This document shows, piece after piece, positions 1-9,019 of a DNA stretch of 64,000 nucleotides. Origin of the DNA: Lacrimispora algidixylanolytica (lineage in GTDB: Bacteria > Bacillota > Clostridia > Lachnospirales > Lachnospiraceae); the NCBI RefSeq assembly GCF_003609635.1, contig NZ_MCIA01000033.1, forward strand, positions 62,001 to 126,000, read 5' to 3'. Each line of letters starts with the position of its first letter. Position 1 is the stretch's first letter. Below the pieces are notes generated by a model. That model searched no databases. It was not told the origin of the DNA and saw nothing but the letters and a program-made list of their open reading frames with translations. The translations under genes and the position numbers were made by a program.

Positions 1-669
1 TAAAATAGTATCAAATCCATTGGGAATCACTCCGTCATAGTCCAATGATACTTCAACACCTTGCACATATTCTGAGGTATTTGGACTTTTGTAAGCATGT
101 GGAAGCCAAAGACAAACAGGCTCATTGCCGATGGACTTTATACTGGTAAGCAGTCCCCAGACATCACAGCCAACTTCCTCACAGTAAGCAAAATAATCCG
201 TTGCTTTTTCTCCTCGTTTTACGATTACTTTTCTAGCAGGCTTTTCAACCAATTGGATAAATACAGTTTTTGTACGTTTCATAGGAATCTCCTTTCGAAC
301 TGTTAGATCGCTAACTCTGTATGGAGTGAAAAGGTATAGAGGTATTGGGGTTCTTGCGTATTCTCTTGGATTGCAGCCAAACTCTCGCAGAAACGCACGC
401 TGGTAACCATCTGTGCTGCCAAATCCAAGTTCCAAGGCAACATCAATGATTTTACAAGATTCATCTCTCAGCTTAAGTGCTGACTTAGACAGTCGAAGTC
501 GCCGAATATAGTCAGCAGGTGTCATGTTTACATACTGAGAAAATAATCTGTGAGAATGCCAAGGAGAAAAGTTTGAAGCATTTGCCAAGTCAGCAAGTGT
601 AATATTCTCTTGTAAGTGCTGCTCAATATAATCCTGCATTCGCCTTACGGCTGACATCTGTTCCTCCAT
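1..669 (-). CDS. AraC-family transcriptional regulator with GyrI-like domain (3' end cut by window edge)
   Basis: Reading the minus strand from ATG at 669 gives 223 codons without a stop up to base 1, so the C-terminus lies outside the window. Residues 1-105 form an AraC/XylS double helix-turn-helix (MEEQMSAVRRMQDYIEQ start; second HTH around DVALELGFGSTDGYQRAF). From about residue 125 the sequence changes to a GyrI-like effector-binding domain (KTVFIQLVEKPARKVIV). The start is fixed by GGAGGTGG just upstream (672-679 on the plus strand). Proteins of this build sense small molecules and activate efflux or detoxification genes. The neighbour at 969 has the same architecture, so the two may be related paralogues. 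The effector is unknown. Confidence 0.88.
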   Translation of the reverse strand, partial: MEEQMSAVRRMQDYIEQHLQENITLADLANASNFSPWHSHRLFSQYVNMTPADYIRRLRLSKSALKLRDESCKIIDVALELGFGSTDGYQRAFLREFGCNPREYARTPIPLYLFTPYRVSDLTVRKEIPMKRTKTVFIQLVEKPARKVIVKRGEKATDYFAYCEEVGCDVWGLLTSIKSIGNEPVCLWLPHAYKSPNTSEYVQGVEVSLDYDGVIPNGFDTIL

Positions 670-826
670 TTTCCACCTCCTTACAGCAATAATCATAACA
701 GTAGTAAAAGAAAATCACTCGACTATTTTTGCTAATCTGTTTTTAGTTTATCACACAAGCGATACAAAAACCACAATTCTGATACCGTGATAGTCAAGCA
801 AGAAAAGGTGCCATCCTTTTGTTTTA

Positions 827-855
827 TTGACCAGTTTTCCTAAGCTATGTATAAT
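827..855 (+). promoter_or_regulatory. Sigma-A promoter for the AraC gene at 969
   Basis: TTGACC (827-832), a 17-base spacer and TATAAT (850-855) form a near-consensus promoter. The implied leader of about 110 bases runs to the AraC gene. Apart from this promoter, nothing else was recognised in the gap 670-968. Confidence 0.7.
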
Positions 856-968
856 GAGAGAACGGTAGAAGAGATGCAATCCATCCAACCGGACAGAAGT
901 GAGCAAACTATAACAGGAAAGTGTGAAGAATATCTTCTATAATACGTTATACAGGGAGGGAAGTATTG

Positions 969-1871
969 ATGGAATGGGTAACTCTTATACAGAAAGCAAT
1001 TGATTATATGGAAGATCATCTTTTGGAGAAGATCAACTATGAGGATGCTGCTAGACAAGTACATATGTCTTCTTACAATTTTCACAGGACATTTAGCTTG
1101 ATGGCAGGGATGACGGCAAATGAATATATTCGCAATCGCAGGCTGTCTCTTGCAGGGCAGGAGCTGCAGCTAACGGATATAAAAATTATAGATGTCGCCT
1201 ACAAATATGGCTATGAAACGCCGGAAAGTTTTTCGAAAGCATTTTCTAGGTTTCATGGTGTATCCCCAAAGCTTGCCAGTGTAAAAGGCACTCAGCTTTC
1301 TTTATTTAACGCCTTAGTCATTAAAATCGTATTGGAAGGTGGAAAATCCATGGATTACAGAGTAGAAGCAGTTGGGAAGAGAACGTTTATTTCAAAAGTA
1401 ATGGCATTTCGCAATGAAATCATTAATGAAGAAGATAATAATGAGATACCTCAGTTCTGGGATAGATGCCGTAAGGAAGACATCCTGAAACAGATGCTTG
1501 GTATGCGACCAGAGGGGAAAAAGGATTTATATGGACTTTGTAGTCCGACCAATGAAAGTGAAACCACCTTTGATTATGGCATTGGAGTTTTGCTTGATGA
1601 GGAAACGGATTCAGGGGATGAGATATCCTTACAAAATAATGGTTTTCAGATATGGAATGTTGACCCTGCAGAGTATGTGGTATTTAAATGTTATGGAGAT
1701 AATGGTGATTGTATTGGTGAAGCCTGGAGCCGGTTTTTTAAGGAATTCCTACCCCAATCTGGCTATGTACAGACGGAAGATACAGACATGGAAGTGTATT
1801 ATGATATAAAGGAACCAGGATTGTTTTGTGAGCTGTGGATACCAATTGAAAAGAAAAAAGAAATTAATTAG
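969..1871 (+). CDS. AraC-family regulator with GyrI-like effector domain
   Basis: A 300-residue regulator. Residues 1-105 are an AraC double HTH (YEDAARQVHMSSYNFHR, then DVAYKYGYETPESFSKAF), and residues 125-300 a GyrI-like/AraC_E_bind domain, the fold that binds hydrophobic cationic ligands in BmrR and Rob. The ATG at 969 is preferred over an in-frame TTG at 966 because GGGAGGG ends about seven bases upstream. It is monocistronic, with its own promoter (827-855) and terminator (1896-1935). It points away from the related partial gene at 1-669; the two are divergently transcribed and may share control. The regulated genes cannot be told from this window. Confidence 0.9.
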   Translation: MEWVTLIQKAIDYMEDHLLEKINYEDAARQVHMSSYNFHRTFSLMAGMTANEYIRNRRLSLAGQELQLTDIKIIDVAYKYGYETPESFSKAFSRFHGVSPKLASVKGTQLSLFNALVIKIVLEGGKSMDYRVEAVGKRTFISKVMAFRNEIINEEDNNEIPQFWDRCRKEDILKQMLGMRPEGKKDLYGLCSPTNESETTFDYGIGVLLDEETDSGDEISLQNNGFQIWNVDPAEYVVFKCYGDNGDCIGEAWSRFFKEFLPQSGYVQTEDTDMEVYYDIKEPGLFCELWIPIEKKKEIN

Positions 1872-1895
1872 TCCAATCAAATTTTAAAACTGTTT

Positions 1896-1935
1896 GAGCG
1901 TCTGCATAAGGTTGTTTTTATGCAGGCGCTCTTTT
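1896..1935 (+). terminator. Rho-independent terminator after the AraC gene
   Basis: A 14-bp stem, GAGCGTCTGCATAA pairing with TTATGCAGGCGCTC (one G-U pair), followed by TTTTC. Confidence 0.85.
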
Positions 1936-1964
1936 CATCGATTTGTACTAGGAAGAAAAGGATG

Positions 1965-2900
1965 CTAATTCAGGTGTTTGATTAGAGCCTTCAGCCGTTC
2001 TGATAAAACTTTTTTAAGGGAATCGGGCTTTATAGATTGAATGTTTTCTCCATAGGACATGAAATAATGTGCAATAAAGGTTTCTTCTCCTGGATTATAA
2101 AATCCACGGATAAAATATTGTCCATGCTCCAAGAACAGTTCCATGGAGGGATAATGTTCTTTGTAAAATAAATCAGCTCCCTCATTTGAAATAGCTACCT
2201 CAAAATCCGTTGCACCTGATTTTTTATATAAGTGATCAGCTTTTCTTTGGAATTCTTCCAATGGCTTTGCCTGATATAGGTGACTTTCTTCCATATCAAT
2301 GATTTTATCACAGCGAAACACTCGAGATTCATTGGTCTTAAAGTTATACCCGGTAGCATACCACTGGCCGTAGGCAGAGGTAATGTCAAAAAATTGTACC
2401 ACATAACGGTGTTCCTGATTATTTTTTCTATAAACCACTTCACAAACTTTTTCTTCGATTGCATATTGAAGAATGTCCTTTAGAAAATGGCAATGATTAT
2501 AATGTTTGATGGAACCTAGGCGAAAGACTTGTTCCATGCGGTGCAATAAGGTAATGTTATCGGAAGAAATACAAGTTTCAAATTTCACTTTTAATTGATT
2601 TAAGCTTAAATGAAAGGGAGTGCTCTCATAAGCTTCTAGCGTAAGCATGGAGAAATACAAGGCGAAAACCTCGTCCATAGTAAAAAGAATGGGAGACAGC
2701 AGTCGGTTTTTAAGGATGCCATAATAGCCATTTCTACCTTGTTTGGAATAGATGGGCAACCCCATTCGTTCTAAAGACTGTACGTCCCTGAGCGCAGTGC
2801 TTCTTGAAATTTCAAAGCGCTCCATAATATCCTTAAGACGAAAGGTGCTTTTATCTTTTAAAAACATAGTCATATCGCTTAAACGTTCTGTTTTATTCAT
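1965..2900 (-). CDS. YafY-type HTH/WYL-domain transcriptional regulator
   Basis: The chosen ATG gives a 311-residue protein starting MNKTERLSDM, the usual start of this family. An N-terminal winged HTH (FRLKDIMERFEISRSTALRDVQSL, about residues 17-40) is followed by a linker and a WYL-type sensor domain in the C-terminal half (YGQWYATGYNFKTNESRVFRCDKI). The frame stays open upstream to ATG 2939 and TTG 2948. A TATAAT lies only about ten bases above those codons (near 2958 on the minus strand), leaving almost no leader, which favours the shorter start. WYL proteins respond to nucleotides or small ligands. No target gene is obvious: it is convergent with the AraC gene and divergent from the beta-glucoside operon, for which it is a possible second regulator. 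Confidence 0.85.
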   Translation of the reverse strand: MNKTERLSDMTMFLKDKSTFRLKDIMERFEISRSTALRDVQSLERMGLPIYSKQGRNGYYGILKNRLLSPILFTMDEVFALYFSMLTLEAYESTPFHLSLNQLKVKFETCISSDNITLLHRMEQVFRLGSIKHYNHCHFLKDILQYAIEEKVCEVVYRKNNQEHRYVVQFFDITSAYGQWYATGYNFKTNESRVFRCDKIIDMEESHLYQAKPLEEFQRKADHLYKKSGATDFEVAISNEGADLFYKEHYPSMELFLEHGQYFIRGFYNPGEETFIAHYFMSYGENIQSIKPDSLKKVLSERLKALIKHLN

Positions 2901-3234
2901 ATATTTTTCCGTTTCCTGATGAATGTTAAAAGGTGTCATAATATGCAACCTTTTAACATTATACTACAAATATGAAAAGAAAAATAGGTTAATCCAATAT
3001 GGTGAAACTACATTAAATAAATTAAATTAAATTGAATTAAATCGGGGGTGCAAAAAAGATCAAACTGGTACGAATGACCCTATTAACGAGATGCAAGGAT
3101 TGAAAATATCATATGAAGCCCGGGAAATGTGCTGTAGGTCTTCCTTGTAAAAAGATAAGAACTTTGGTTTTGTTTATTATCGACAAAAAACACCTCTGGA
3201 TATTGTCATAAACGTAGAAAGGCCTAAAAAGTTG

Positions 3235-3263
3235 TTGCATAATAGCAGAAATGATGATATATT
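3235..3263 (+). promoter_or_regulatory. Promoter of the beta-glucoside operon
   Basis: TTGCAT (3235-3240), 17 bases, TATATT (3258-3263). It lies upstream of the RAT/terminator leader, so transcripts starting near 3270 would pass through the antitermination switch before the PTS gene. The upstream part of the gap (2949-3230) shows no gene. Confidence 0.55.
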
Positions 3264-3300
3264 ATGCTTGAGTTGATGACAACTAAATAAATCAATATGA

Positions 3301-3330
3301 TGACGTGTTACTGGTAATGCAGGCAAGATC
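3301..3330 (+). promoter_or_regulatory. RAT (ribonucleic antiterminator) element for a LicT/BglG protein
   Basis: The stretch GTGTTACTGG...GCAGGCAAGATC matches the family RAT consensus (GGATTGTTACTGC...GCAGGCAAAACC) closely in both arms. It abuts the left arm of the terminator at 3332, so folding of the RAT hairpin would exclude the terminator. The CAT-domain protein encoded at 6833 in the same operon is the expected ligand. That pairing is inferred from family knowledge. Confidence 0.8.
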
Positions 3331-3331
3331 G

Positions 3332-3407
3332 GATTAAACGAATGTTTATAAGACGTATGGGGTAGTTTGTCTTATAAGGAGTTTGTTTAATTGGGTCTTT
3401 TTATTTT
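3332..3407 (+). terminator. Conditional terminator in the leader of the beta-glucoside operon
   Basis: A long stem pairs 3332-3354 with 3369-3392 (core ATAAGAC/GTCTTAT, with an outer stem of about ten pairs after one bulge), followed by CTTTTTATTTT. It sits between promoter and PTS gene and directly after the RAT, the standard arrangement of LicT/BglG-controlled operons. Confidence 0.8.
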
Positions 3408-3459
3408 GTCATTCCGGCCGGATGAGAAGATAAGAAAATACTTGAAAGGGGTTTTGGAT

Positions 3460-5373
3460 ATGAATTATAATCAAATAGCCAAAGATATTTTAACAAATGT
3501 TGGCGGTTCTAGTAACGTAAAAGGACTGACCCATTGTTTTACAAGATTAAGATTTCAATTAAAGGATTCTAAGAAGGCAAATAAAGAAACAATTGAGCAG
3601 TTAGAAGGTGTAATATCCGTTGTGGAAAGCGGAGGACAGTTTCAAGTGGTATTGGGAACGAAAGTGAATAATGTCTATGATGCCATCGTTCCTATGATAT
3701 CCATTGATGAAACAACAGAAATCAGCGAAGAGAAGGTATCCATCTGGAACCGTATTCTAATTGCGGTTTCAGCTATGTTTACACCTATGGTCCCTGCGAT
3801 TGCTGCTTCCGGACTTTTAAAAGGTTTCCTTACCATAGCAAAAATCTTGGCAGCGAAACAAGGTGTGGATATTACGGTTAACCAAACGTACACATTGATC
3901 ATGGCAGGTACAGATGCCCTGTTCTATTTCATGCCCGTTATTTTAGCTTATACCAGTGCTAAAGTGTTTAAGGCAAATGAATTTATTGCCATGGCACTTG
4001 GCGGCACCATGTGTTACCCTTCCGTCGTAGCACTGATGACCGGTAAAGATGTAGTAAGCATGTTCGGTGTTACAATTACCAAAGCAAGTTATGCTTCCTC
4101 TGTTATTCCGATTATTATTGGAGTTTTCATTCTTTCCTATATACAGAAATTTTTAGAAAAAGTGATTCCAGAAGTATTAAAGATCATTCTGGTTCCTGGT
4201 TTATCACTCCTAGTTATGCTTCCAGCAACCTTTATGGTATTTGGCCCGATTGGTATCTACATCGGTAATGCAATTACCTTTGTTTACACTGGTATGATGA
4301 ATTTAAGTCCAGCCATCTGCGGTGCCTTTATTGGCGGTATGTGGTGCGTGTTTGTTATTTTTGGAGCTCATAGAGCACTGCTTCCGATTGGTATTAATGA
4401 TGTCGCTCAGTTCGGACACCAGAATCTTCTGGCTTTTGCAGGCGCTGCGAATTTTTCACAGGGTGGAGCCGCACTGGGTGTTATGTTAAAGACCAAGAAT
4501 AAAGATTTAAAGACGGTAGCAGCATCAGCAGCAATTTCTGCTTCTGTTTGTGGGATTACAGAACCAGCGATTTACGGATGTAACCTTCGTTTAAAAAGAC
4601 CGATGATTTATGCCATCATTTGCGGTGCCATTGGCGGAGCAATTATGGGTGTTGGTGGTGTATATGGTGATTCCTTTGCCAACAACGGAATTCTTACCTT
4701 TGCAACGTATGCGGCATTTGGAATGAAACCATTTGTATATTATCTGATTGGTGTAGGCGTTTCCTTCTTTGGCGCAATGATACTTACTTACCTGTTTGGT
4801 TTTGATGAAATGGGAGATAAGAAAAAGAAAGCAAACGCGGCGGCAGAAGTTGAAACAGCAGAATTAGAGGTAGCGTCAGAATTAAAAGTAAATGAGTTAG
4901 ATCCATCCGAAGCTGATTTATTAATCTACTCACCAATTGAAGGTGAAGCTGTTTCTATGACAAAAGTAAATGATGAGGTATTTTCTTCTTTGGCTTTAGG
5001 AAACGGAATTGCCATTATTCCTGAAAAGGGAGAGGTAGTAGCGCCGGAAGACTGTACTGTAACTTTGATTTATCCAACCCTTCATGCACTTGGCCTCATG
5101 TTAGATAATGGGGTAGAAATGATCATCCACGTTGGTATCGACACTGTTCAGTTAGAAGGAAAACATTTTGAGAAGTTTGTAGAAGAAGGCAGTCATATTA
5201 AAAAAGGAACTAAAATTCTGGCCTTTGATATCGATGCACTTAAAAAGGATGGCTATGATACCATCGTTCCGATTATCGTAAGCAATACTCCTGTATTTCA
5301 GCAGGTTTCCGGTATTTCAGGTAAAGGGGCGACCCTTGAAAAGCCTGTCATTGCCATCAAAAAAAATCAGTAA
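3460..5373 (+). CDS. bglP: PTS beta-glucoside transporter subunit IIBCA
   Basis: A 637-residue membrane permease that imports and phosphorylates beta-glucosides using PEP-derived phosphate. Order of domains: EIIB (1-90, phospho-acceptor Cys26 in GLTHCFTRLRF), EIIC (about 100-460, many membrane helices, with the sugar-binding GITEPAIYG motif), linker, EIIA (about 490-637, phospho-His557 in IIHVGIDTVQLEGKHF). The start at 3460 follows AAAGGGG; an in-frame TTG at 3391 lies inside the leader terminator and is rejected. It is followed by the 6-phospho-beta-glucosidase gene after 12 bases. Expression is predicted to need LicT antitermination at the RAT. The EIIB domain is also the expected negative regulator of LicT by phosphorylation. 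Confidence 0.93.
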   Translation: MNYNQIAKDILTNVGGSSNVKGLTHCFTRLRFQLKDSKKANKETIEQLEGVISVVESGGQFQVVLGTKVNNVYDAIVPMISIDETTEISEEKVSIWNRILIAVSAMFTPMVPAIAASGLLKGFLTIAKILAAKQGVDITVNQTYTLIMAGTDALFYFMPVILAYTSAKVFKANEFIAMALGGTMCYPSVVALMTGKDVVSMFGVTITKASYASSVIPIIIGVFILSYIQKFLEKVIPEVLKIILVPGLSLLVMLPATFMVFGPIGIYIGNAITFVYTGMMNLSPAICGAFIGGMWCVFVIFGAHRALLPIGINDVAQFGHQNLLAFAGAANFSQGGAALGVMLKTKNKDLKTVAASAAISASVCGITEPAIYGCNLRLKRPMIYAIICGAIGGAIMGVGGVYGDSFANNGILTFATYAAFGMKPFVYYLIGVGVSFFGAMILTYLFGFDEMGDKKKKANAAAEVETAELEVASELKVNELDPSEADLLIYSPIEGEAVSMTKVNDEVFSSLALGNGIAIIPEKGEVVAPEDCTVTLIYPTLHALGLMLDNGVEMIIHVGIDTVQLEGKHFEKFVEEGSHIKKGTKILAFDIDALKKDGYDTIVPIIVSNTPVFQQVSGISGKGATLEKPVIAIKKNQ

Positions 5374-5385
5374 AGGAGTTTTGAA

Positions 5386-6810
5386 ATGGATAAATTAAAA
5401 GCTAAGTTTCCTGAAAAATTTTTATGGGGAGCATCCTCTTCCGCATTTCAGATTGAAGGCGGTTGGGCTGAAGGTGGAAAAGGGCCAACCGTTGCAGATG
5501 TAAATTCCTTTAAGCGTTCCCATTTACAGGCAGACAGTAAAGTTGCCAGCGATTTCTTTCATCACTGGCCAGAGGATATTGCTCTTATGAAGGAGATGGG
5601 ATTGAATCTTTACCGTTTCTCCATTGCTTGGGCTAGAATCATGCCGGACGGAGACGGAGAAATCAATCAGGCGGGCATTGATTTTTATAATAATGTCATC
5701 AACTGCTTGTTGGAACATGGAATTCAACCATTTATCACACTGTACCACTTTGATCTTCCCCATGCACTGGTTGAAAAATACAATGGCTGGGAATCCAGAG
5801 AATGCGTGAAAGCATTTGAGCGCTATGCTAAGGTTTGTTTTGAGGCGTTTGGTGACAGAGTGAGTAGTTGGCAGGTTCATAACGAACAAAATCTTATGGT
5901 TCGTGTAAATGAACGGGTGAACATCACTACAGAAGATAGCTGGGAGGCGGATCGCCAAAGAGCACAGATGGATTATCATATGTTCCTGGCTCATGCCCTG
6001 GCAGTAAAAGCGTGTCACTCCATCATTCCGGAAGGAAAGATTGGTCCGGCGGTATCATCCACCTGTACCTATCCAGAAAGCAATCAACCGGAAGATGTTT
6101 GGGCAGCTAAGTTAAATGATTGGTTTAAGACAGATTACTGTCTGGACATGCATTACTATGGCTGTTATCCAGGATACTATATGCGTTATCTGGAAGAGAG
6201 AAACATCGTTCCGATTATGATGCCGGAGGATGAGGGGATTTTAAAAGATGCAAAAATGGATTTCATTGCGGTGAATTATTACCGTACACTTTGTGTCAGT
6301 TATCTGCCAGCGGATGACAAACATCCGGTAGGAGAGAGAGCTTTCCCAATCAATCAGGTTGACTTTGACCAGTATGGATATTTCCATCATTTGAAAAATG
6401 AACATCTTGCTTCCAGCGAATATGGAGCACAGATTGATCCCTTAGGCCTACGTACCGTACTAAACAATTATTATCAGAAATATCATCTTCCTCTAATCGT
6501 TACAGAAAATGGACTGGGCACCGCTGATACCCTGACAGAAGACGGAAAAGTCCATGACGATTATCGAATCGATTACTTAAAAGCGCATATTCTGGCTTGC
6601 AGCCAGGCAATAGAAGACGGAGTCGAGATGATGGGGTATTCCCCATGGTCCTTTATGGATTTGCTCAGCTCCCACGAGGGATTTAAGAAACGTTACGGTT
6701 TCGTTTATATCAATCGTGAGGATCATGACTTAAAAGATATGAGCCGCATTAAGAAAGACAGCTTTTATTGGTATAAACGGGTAATCGAAACGAACGGGGA
6801 AGAACTCTAA
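5386..6810 (+). CDS. 6-phospho-beta-glucosidase, glycoside hydrolase family 1
   Basis: A 474-residue cytoplasmic GH1 enzyme that hydrolyses the 6-phospho-beta-glucosides delivered by the PTS. The N-terminal signature FLWGASSSAFQIEGG (13-27) is intact. The predicted acid/base is Glu167 (VHNEQ, a less usual form of the TxNEP motif) and the nucleophile Glu374 (VTENG). The KKRYGFVYI stretch near residue 434 is the usual phosphate-recognising region in 6-phospho-glycosidases. It has its own AAAGGAG site and lies 12 bases after the PTS gene, so co-transcription is expected. Whether cellobiose-P, salicin-P or another substrate is preferred cannot be read from the sequence. Confidence 0.93.
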   Translation: MDKLKAKFPEKFLWGASSSAFQIEGGWAEGGKGPTVADVNSFKRSHLQADSKVASDFFHHWPEDIALMKEMGLNLYRFSIAWARIMPDGDGEINQAGIDFYNNVINCLLEHGIQPFITLYHFDLPHALVEKYNGWESRECVKAFERYAKVCFEAFGDRVSSWQVHNEQNLMVRVNERVNITTEDSWEADRQRAQMDYHMFLAHALAVKACHSIIPEGKIGPAVSSTCTYPESNQPEDVWAAKLNDWFKTDYCLDMHYYGCYPGYYMRYLEERNIVPIMMPEDEGILKDAKMDFIAVNYYRTLCVSYLPADDKHPVGERAFPINQVDFDQYGYFHHLKNEHLASSEYGAQIDPLGLRTVLNNYYQKYHLPLIVTENGLGTADTLTEDGKVHDDYRIDYLKAHILACSQAIEDGVEMMGYSPWSFMDLLSSHEGFKKRYGFVYINREDHDLKDMSRIKKDSFYWYKRVIETNGEEL

Positions 6811-6832
6811 ATAACAGAAATGGGGTTTGGTT

Positions 6833-7690
6833 ATGAGGGTTGTTAAGGTAATGAATAATTCTCTGCTGCTGGCACTTGACGACAGCGGCAGAGAAGTGAT
6901 CTTGATGGGAAAGGGAATTGGTTTTAATAAATCCATCGGACATCATTTGAAAAGTGAAGACATTGAGAAGGTGTTTGTCTTAAAAGACCGGTCCATATCA
7001 AAGAATATCATCCGTCTCGCATCTGAAATTGACAGCACTTATTTTGAACTGGCAAAGCAAGTAATTGACCATGCCATTGAAGCTTATGGAATGGTGCTGA
7101 TGGAGCATATTTACCTGGGGCTAACGGACCATCTTTCTTTTGCTGTAAAAAGATACAATGAGGGGATTTTAATACAGAATTTTTATACTCAGACATTAAA
7201 GCGTTTTAATCCGAAGGAATACCAGGTCGGCTTATATGCTCTGCAGCTTGTGAGGGAGCAGCTGCATGTGGACTTACCCCAGGATGAGGCCGGCAACATT
7301 GCCTTTCATTTTATCAATGCCCAAACAAATAACTCTTATAGTACAGACAACCAGACAATATTTGAAACGGTTAAAGGAATTTTAGATATTGTGAAATATA
7401 ACTTCTCCATTGTTTATAATGAAGATGGGATCGGTTATACCCGTTTCGTAACGCATTTGCGGCTTTTTGCACAACGGCTTGTGAATGGCAGTCAGGATTT
7501 ATATGATTATGAGGACTCCTTTTATACCCATGTAATTGAAAGTTGTCCAAGAGAATACGAATGTGTCAGAAAAATCGGTATTTTCATTCGGGAAAAGTTT
7601 GATTCAAGACTGTCAAGACAGGAAGAAATGTATTTAACGGTCCATATTCATCGGATATTGGAGGAATACTCTCAGCAAAACAAGAAATGA
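6833..7690 (+). CDS. licT: LicT/BglG-family transcriptional antiterminator
   Basis: A 285-residue RNA-binding antiterminator. Residues 1-55 are the CAT RNA-binding domain (MRVVKVMNNS...VILMGKGIGF). PRD1 (about 65-170) and PRD2 (about 171-285) carry the regulatory histidines at His100, His159, His208 and His271, matching the four positions known in Bacillus LicT almost residue for residue. Phosphorylation by the EII and HPr should set its activity. The ATG at 6833 is preferred over an in-frame TTG at 6827. It is the third gene of the operon and its likely target is the RAT at 3301-3330, giving positive autoregulation. Confidence 0.92.
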   Translation: MRVVKVMNNSLLLALDDSGREVILMGKGIGFNKSIGHHLKSEDIEKVFVLKDRSISKNIIRLASEIDSTYFELAKQVIDHAIEAYGMVLMEHIYLGLTDHLSFAVKRYNEGILIQNFYTQTLKRFNPKEYQVGLYALQLVREQLHVDLPQDEAGNIAFHFINAQTNNSYSTDNQTIFETVKGILDIVKYNFSIVYNEDGIGYTRFVTHLRLFAQRLVNGSQDLYDYEDSFYTHVIESCPREYECVRKIGIFIREKFDSRLSRQEEMYLTVHIHRILEEYSQQNKK

Positions 7691-8880
7691 AGGGACAGAG
7701 ATTGAACAAACAAACTTTTACGCGCAAACAGGAAATCCGTTTTCTTGCTATGGTTTCCCTGTTTTGGTTTGCGCAGTACATATACATTCCATATCAAACC
7801 ACATACCTAAATCTTTTAGGTGTCAGCAGTGCATTCACTGGAATGGTTTTAGGAGCTTATGGGATTACCCAGCTAGTATTTCGGTTTCCCATAGGACTTT
7901 GTGCGGATTCCATTGGAAGGCATAAATGTTTCATCATGGCAGGAACTCTTTTTTCTGGATTAGCCTCTTTATTTCGAATTTTTTGGGGCGATGGAATGGG
8001 ATATTTAGTAGCAAACCTCTTCTCAGGACTTGCTTCTGCCATGTGGATTTCGTTTATGATATTTTATACCAACCATTTTTCAACGAAAGGACAGCAGGCG
8101 GCTACCAGCAGAATCGTGTTATTTAACAACTTTGGTATGCTCATCGGTTTTTTGTTAAGCACTATCGGTTACAGTAGGATCGGAATGATGGGAATATGTA
8201 TTCTCAGTGTGTGTGCCGGACTGCTTGCCTTTTTTCTCTCACTTCAAATAAAAGAACCATGCCAAAAGATGGAGACGATTGATAGAAAGGATCTTCTATC
8301 TGTATGCAAGATCAAGCGGTTGTGGTTGTTCGCCATTCTTGCTTTAATTCAGCAGGGAATTCAGCTTACGACAGCGATGTCATTTACAAATCAAATCCTA
8401 AAAGACCTTGGAGGTTCCAATGGTCTAGTTGGTTTATCTTCCATCATATATATGGTTTCAGCCGTAGGGTTTGCCGCGTTCGCATCTACCTTTCTCTGTT
8501 GTAAGAGAGGCCCTAAATTCTGGATACCAGCAGTCTTTGTGGTTGTATCTGTATACTGTATCCTGGTACCATCAGCAAAAAGTAGTTCAGAACTTTTGAT
8601 ATTGCAAATACTGCCTGGAATGTCTACGGGAATCCTGTTTTCTTATATAAATTCAGAGGCAATGTGTGGGATTCCAGCGGAAAAGCGTTCAACGGCAATG
8701 GGACTCTTTCAGGCAGTTTACGCCATTGGTATGACCACATTTCCAATCTTTACAGGAACCATAGCCTCTGCCTTTAGCATCCGGTGCAGTTATATGATGC
8801 TGGCAGGAATTGCTCTTATCGGTACGGCAGTATCAATTTTATATTATATGAATCATAGCAGTTGTAGGAAAGAAAACTAA
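7687..8880 (+). CDS. MFS transporter
   Basis: A 397-residue major-facilitator protein with about twelve predicted helices and the loop 2-3 motif GLCADSIGRHKC. Its ATG overlaps the licT stop by four bases (ATGA). The in-frame TTG at 7702, with AAGGGA before it, is a possible alternative start that would remove five residues. An MFS carrier is not a standard member of bgl operons, since the PTS already imports the substrate; efflux of sugar or aglycone products, or a second uptake route, are possible. The substrate is not recognisable. Confidence 0.85.
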   Translation: MKGQRLNKQTFTRKQEIRFLAMVSLFWFAQYIYIPYQTTYLNLLGVSSAFTGMVLGAYGITQLVFRFPIGLCADSIGRHKCFIMAGTLFSGLASLFRIFWGDGMGYLVANLFSGLASAMWISFMIFYTNHFSTKGQQAATSRIVLFNNFGMLIGFLLSTIGYSRIGMMGICILSVCAGLLAFFLSLQIKEPCQKMETIDRKDLLSVCKIKRLWLFAILALIQQGIQLTTAMSFTNQILKDLGGSNGLVGLSSIIYMVSAVGFAAFASTFLCCKRGPKFWIPAVFVVVSVYCILVPSAKSSSELLILQILPGMSTGILFSYINSEAMCGIPAEKRSTAMGLFQAVYAIGMTTFPIFTGTIASAFSIRCSYMMLAGIALIGTAVSILYYMNHSSCRKEN

Positions 8881-8894
8881 AAAACAATTGTGAA

Positions 8895-8955
8895 ACGCTC
8901 CCTTCTAGGTGAACAAGTGAAATATTATAAACTTGCCGCTTCGGAGGGAGTATTT
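8895..8955. terminator. Possible bidirectional terminator between convergent genes
   Basis: CTCCC (8898-8902) pairs with GGGAG (8946-8950) around an inner CAAGT/ACTTG stem. TATTTTATT follows on the plus strand. It lies between the MFS gene and the convergent Csp-like gene. The long interrupted loop makes this tentative. Confidence 0.4.
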
Positions 8956-9019
8956 TATTACAGTTTTCTTTCATTCTGACTTAGTTAAGCAATGGTTTTT
9001 TGATAACAGACTTAGGTTA

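Noticed and set aside
5524-6018. 164-codon open frame antisense to the GH1 gene
   Set aside because: No ribosome binding site or family resemblance; shadow of a real gene.
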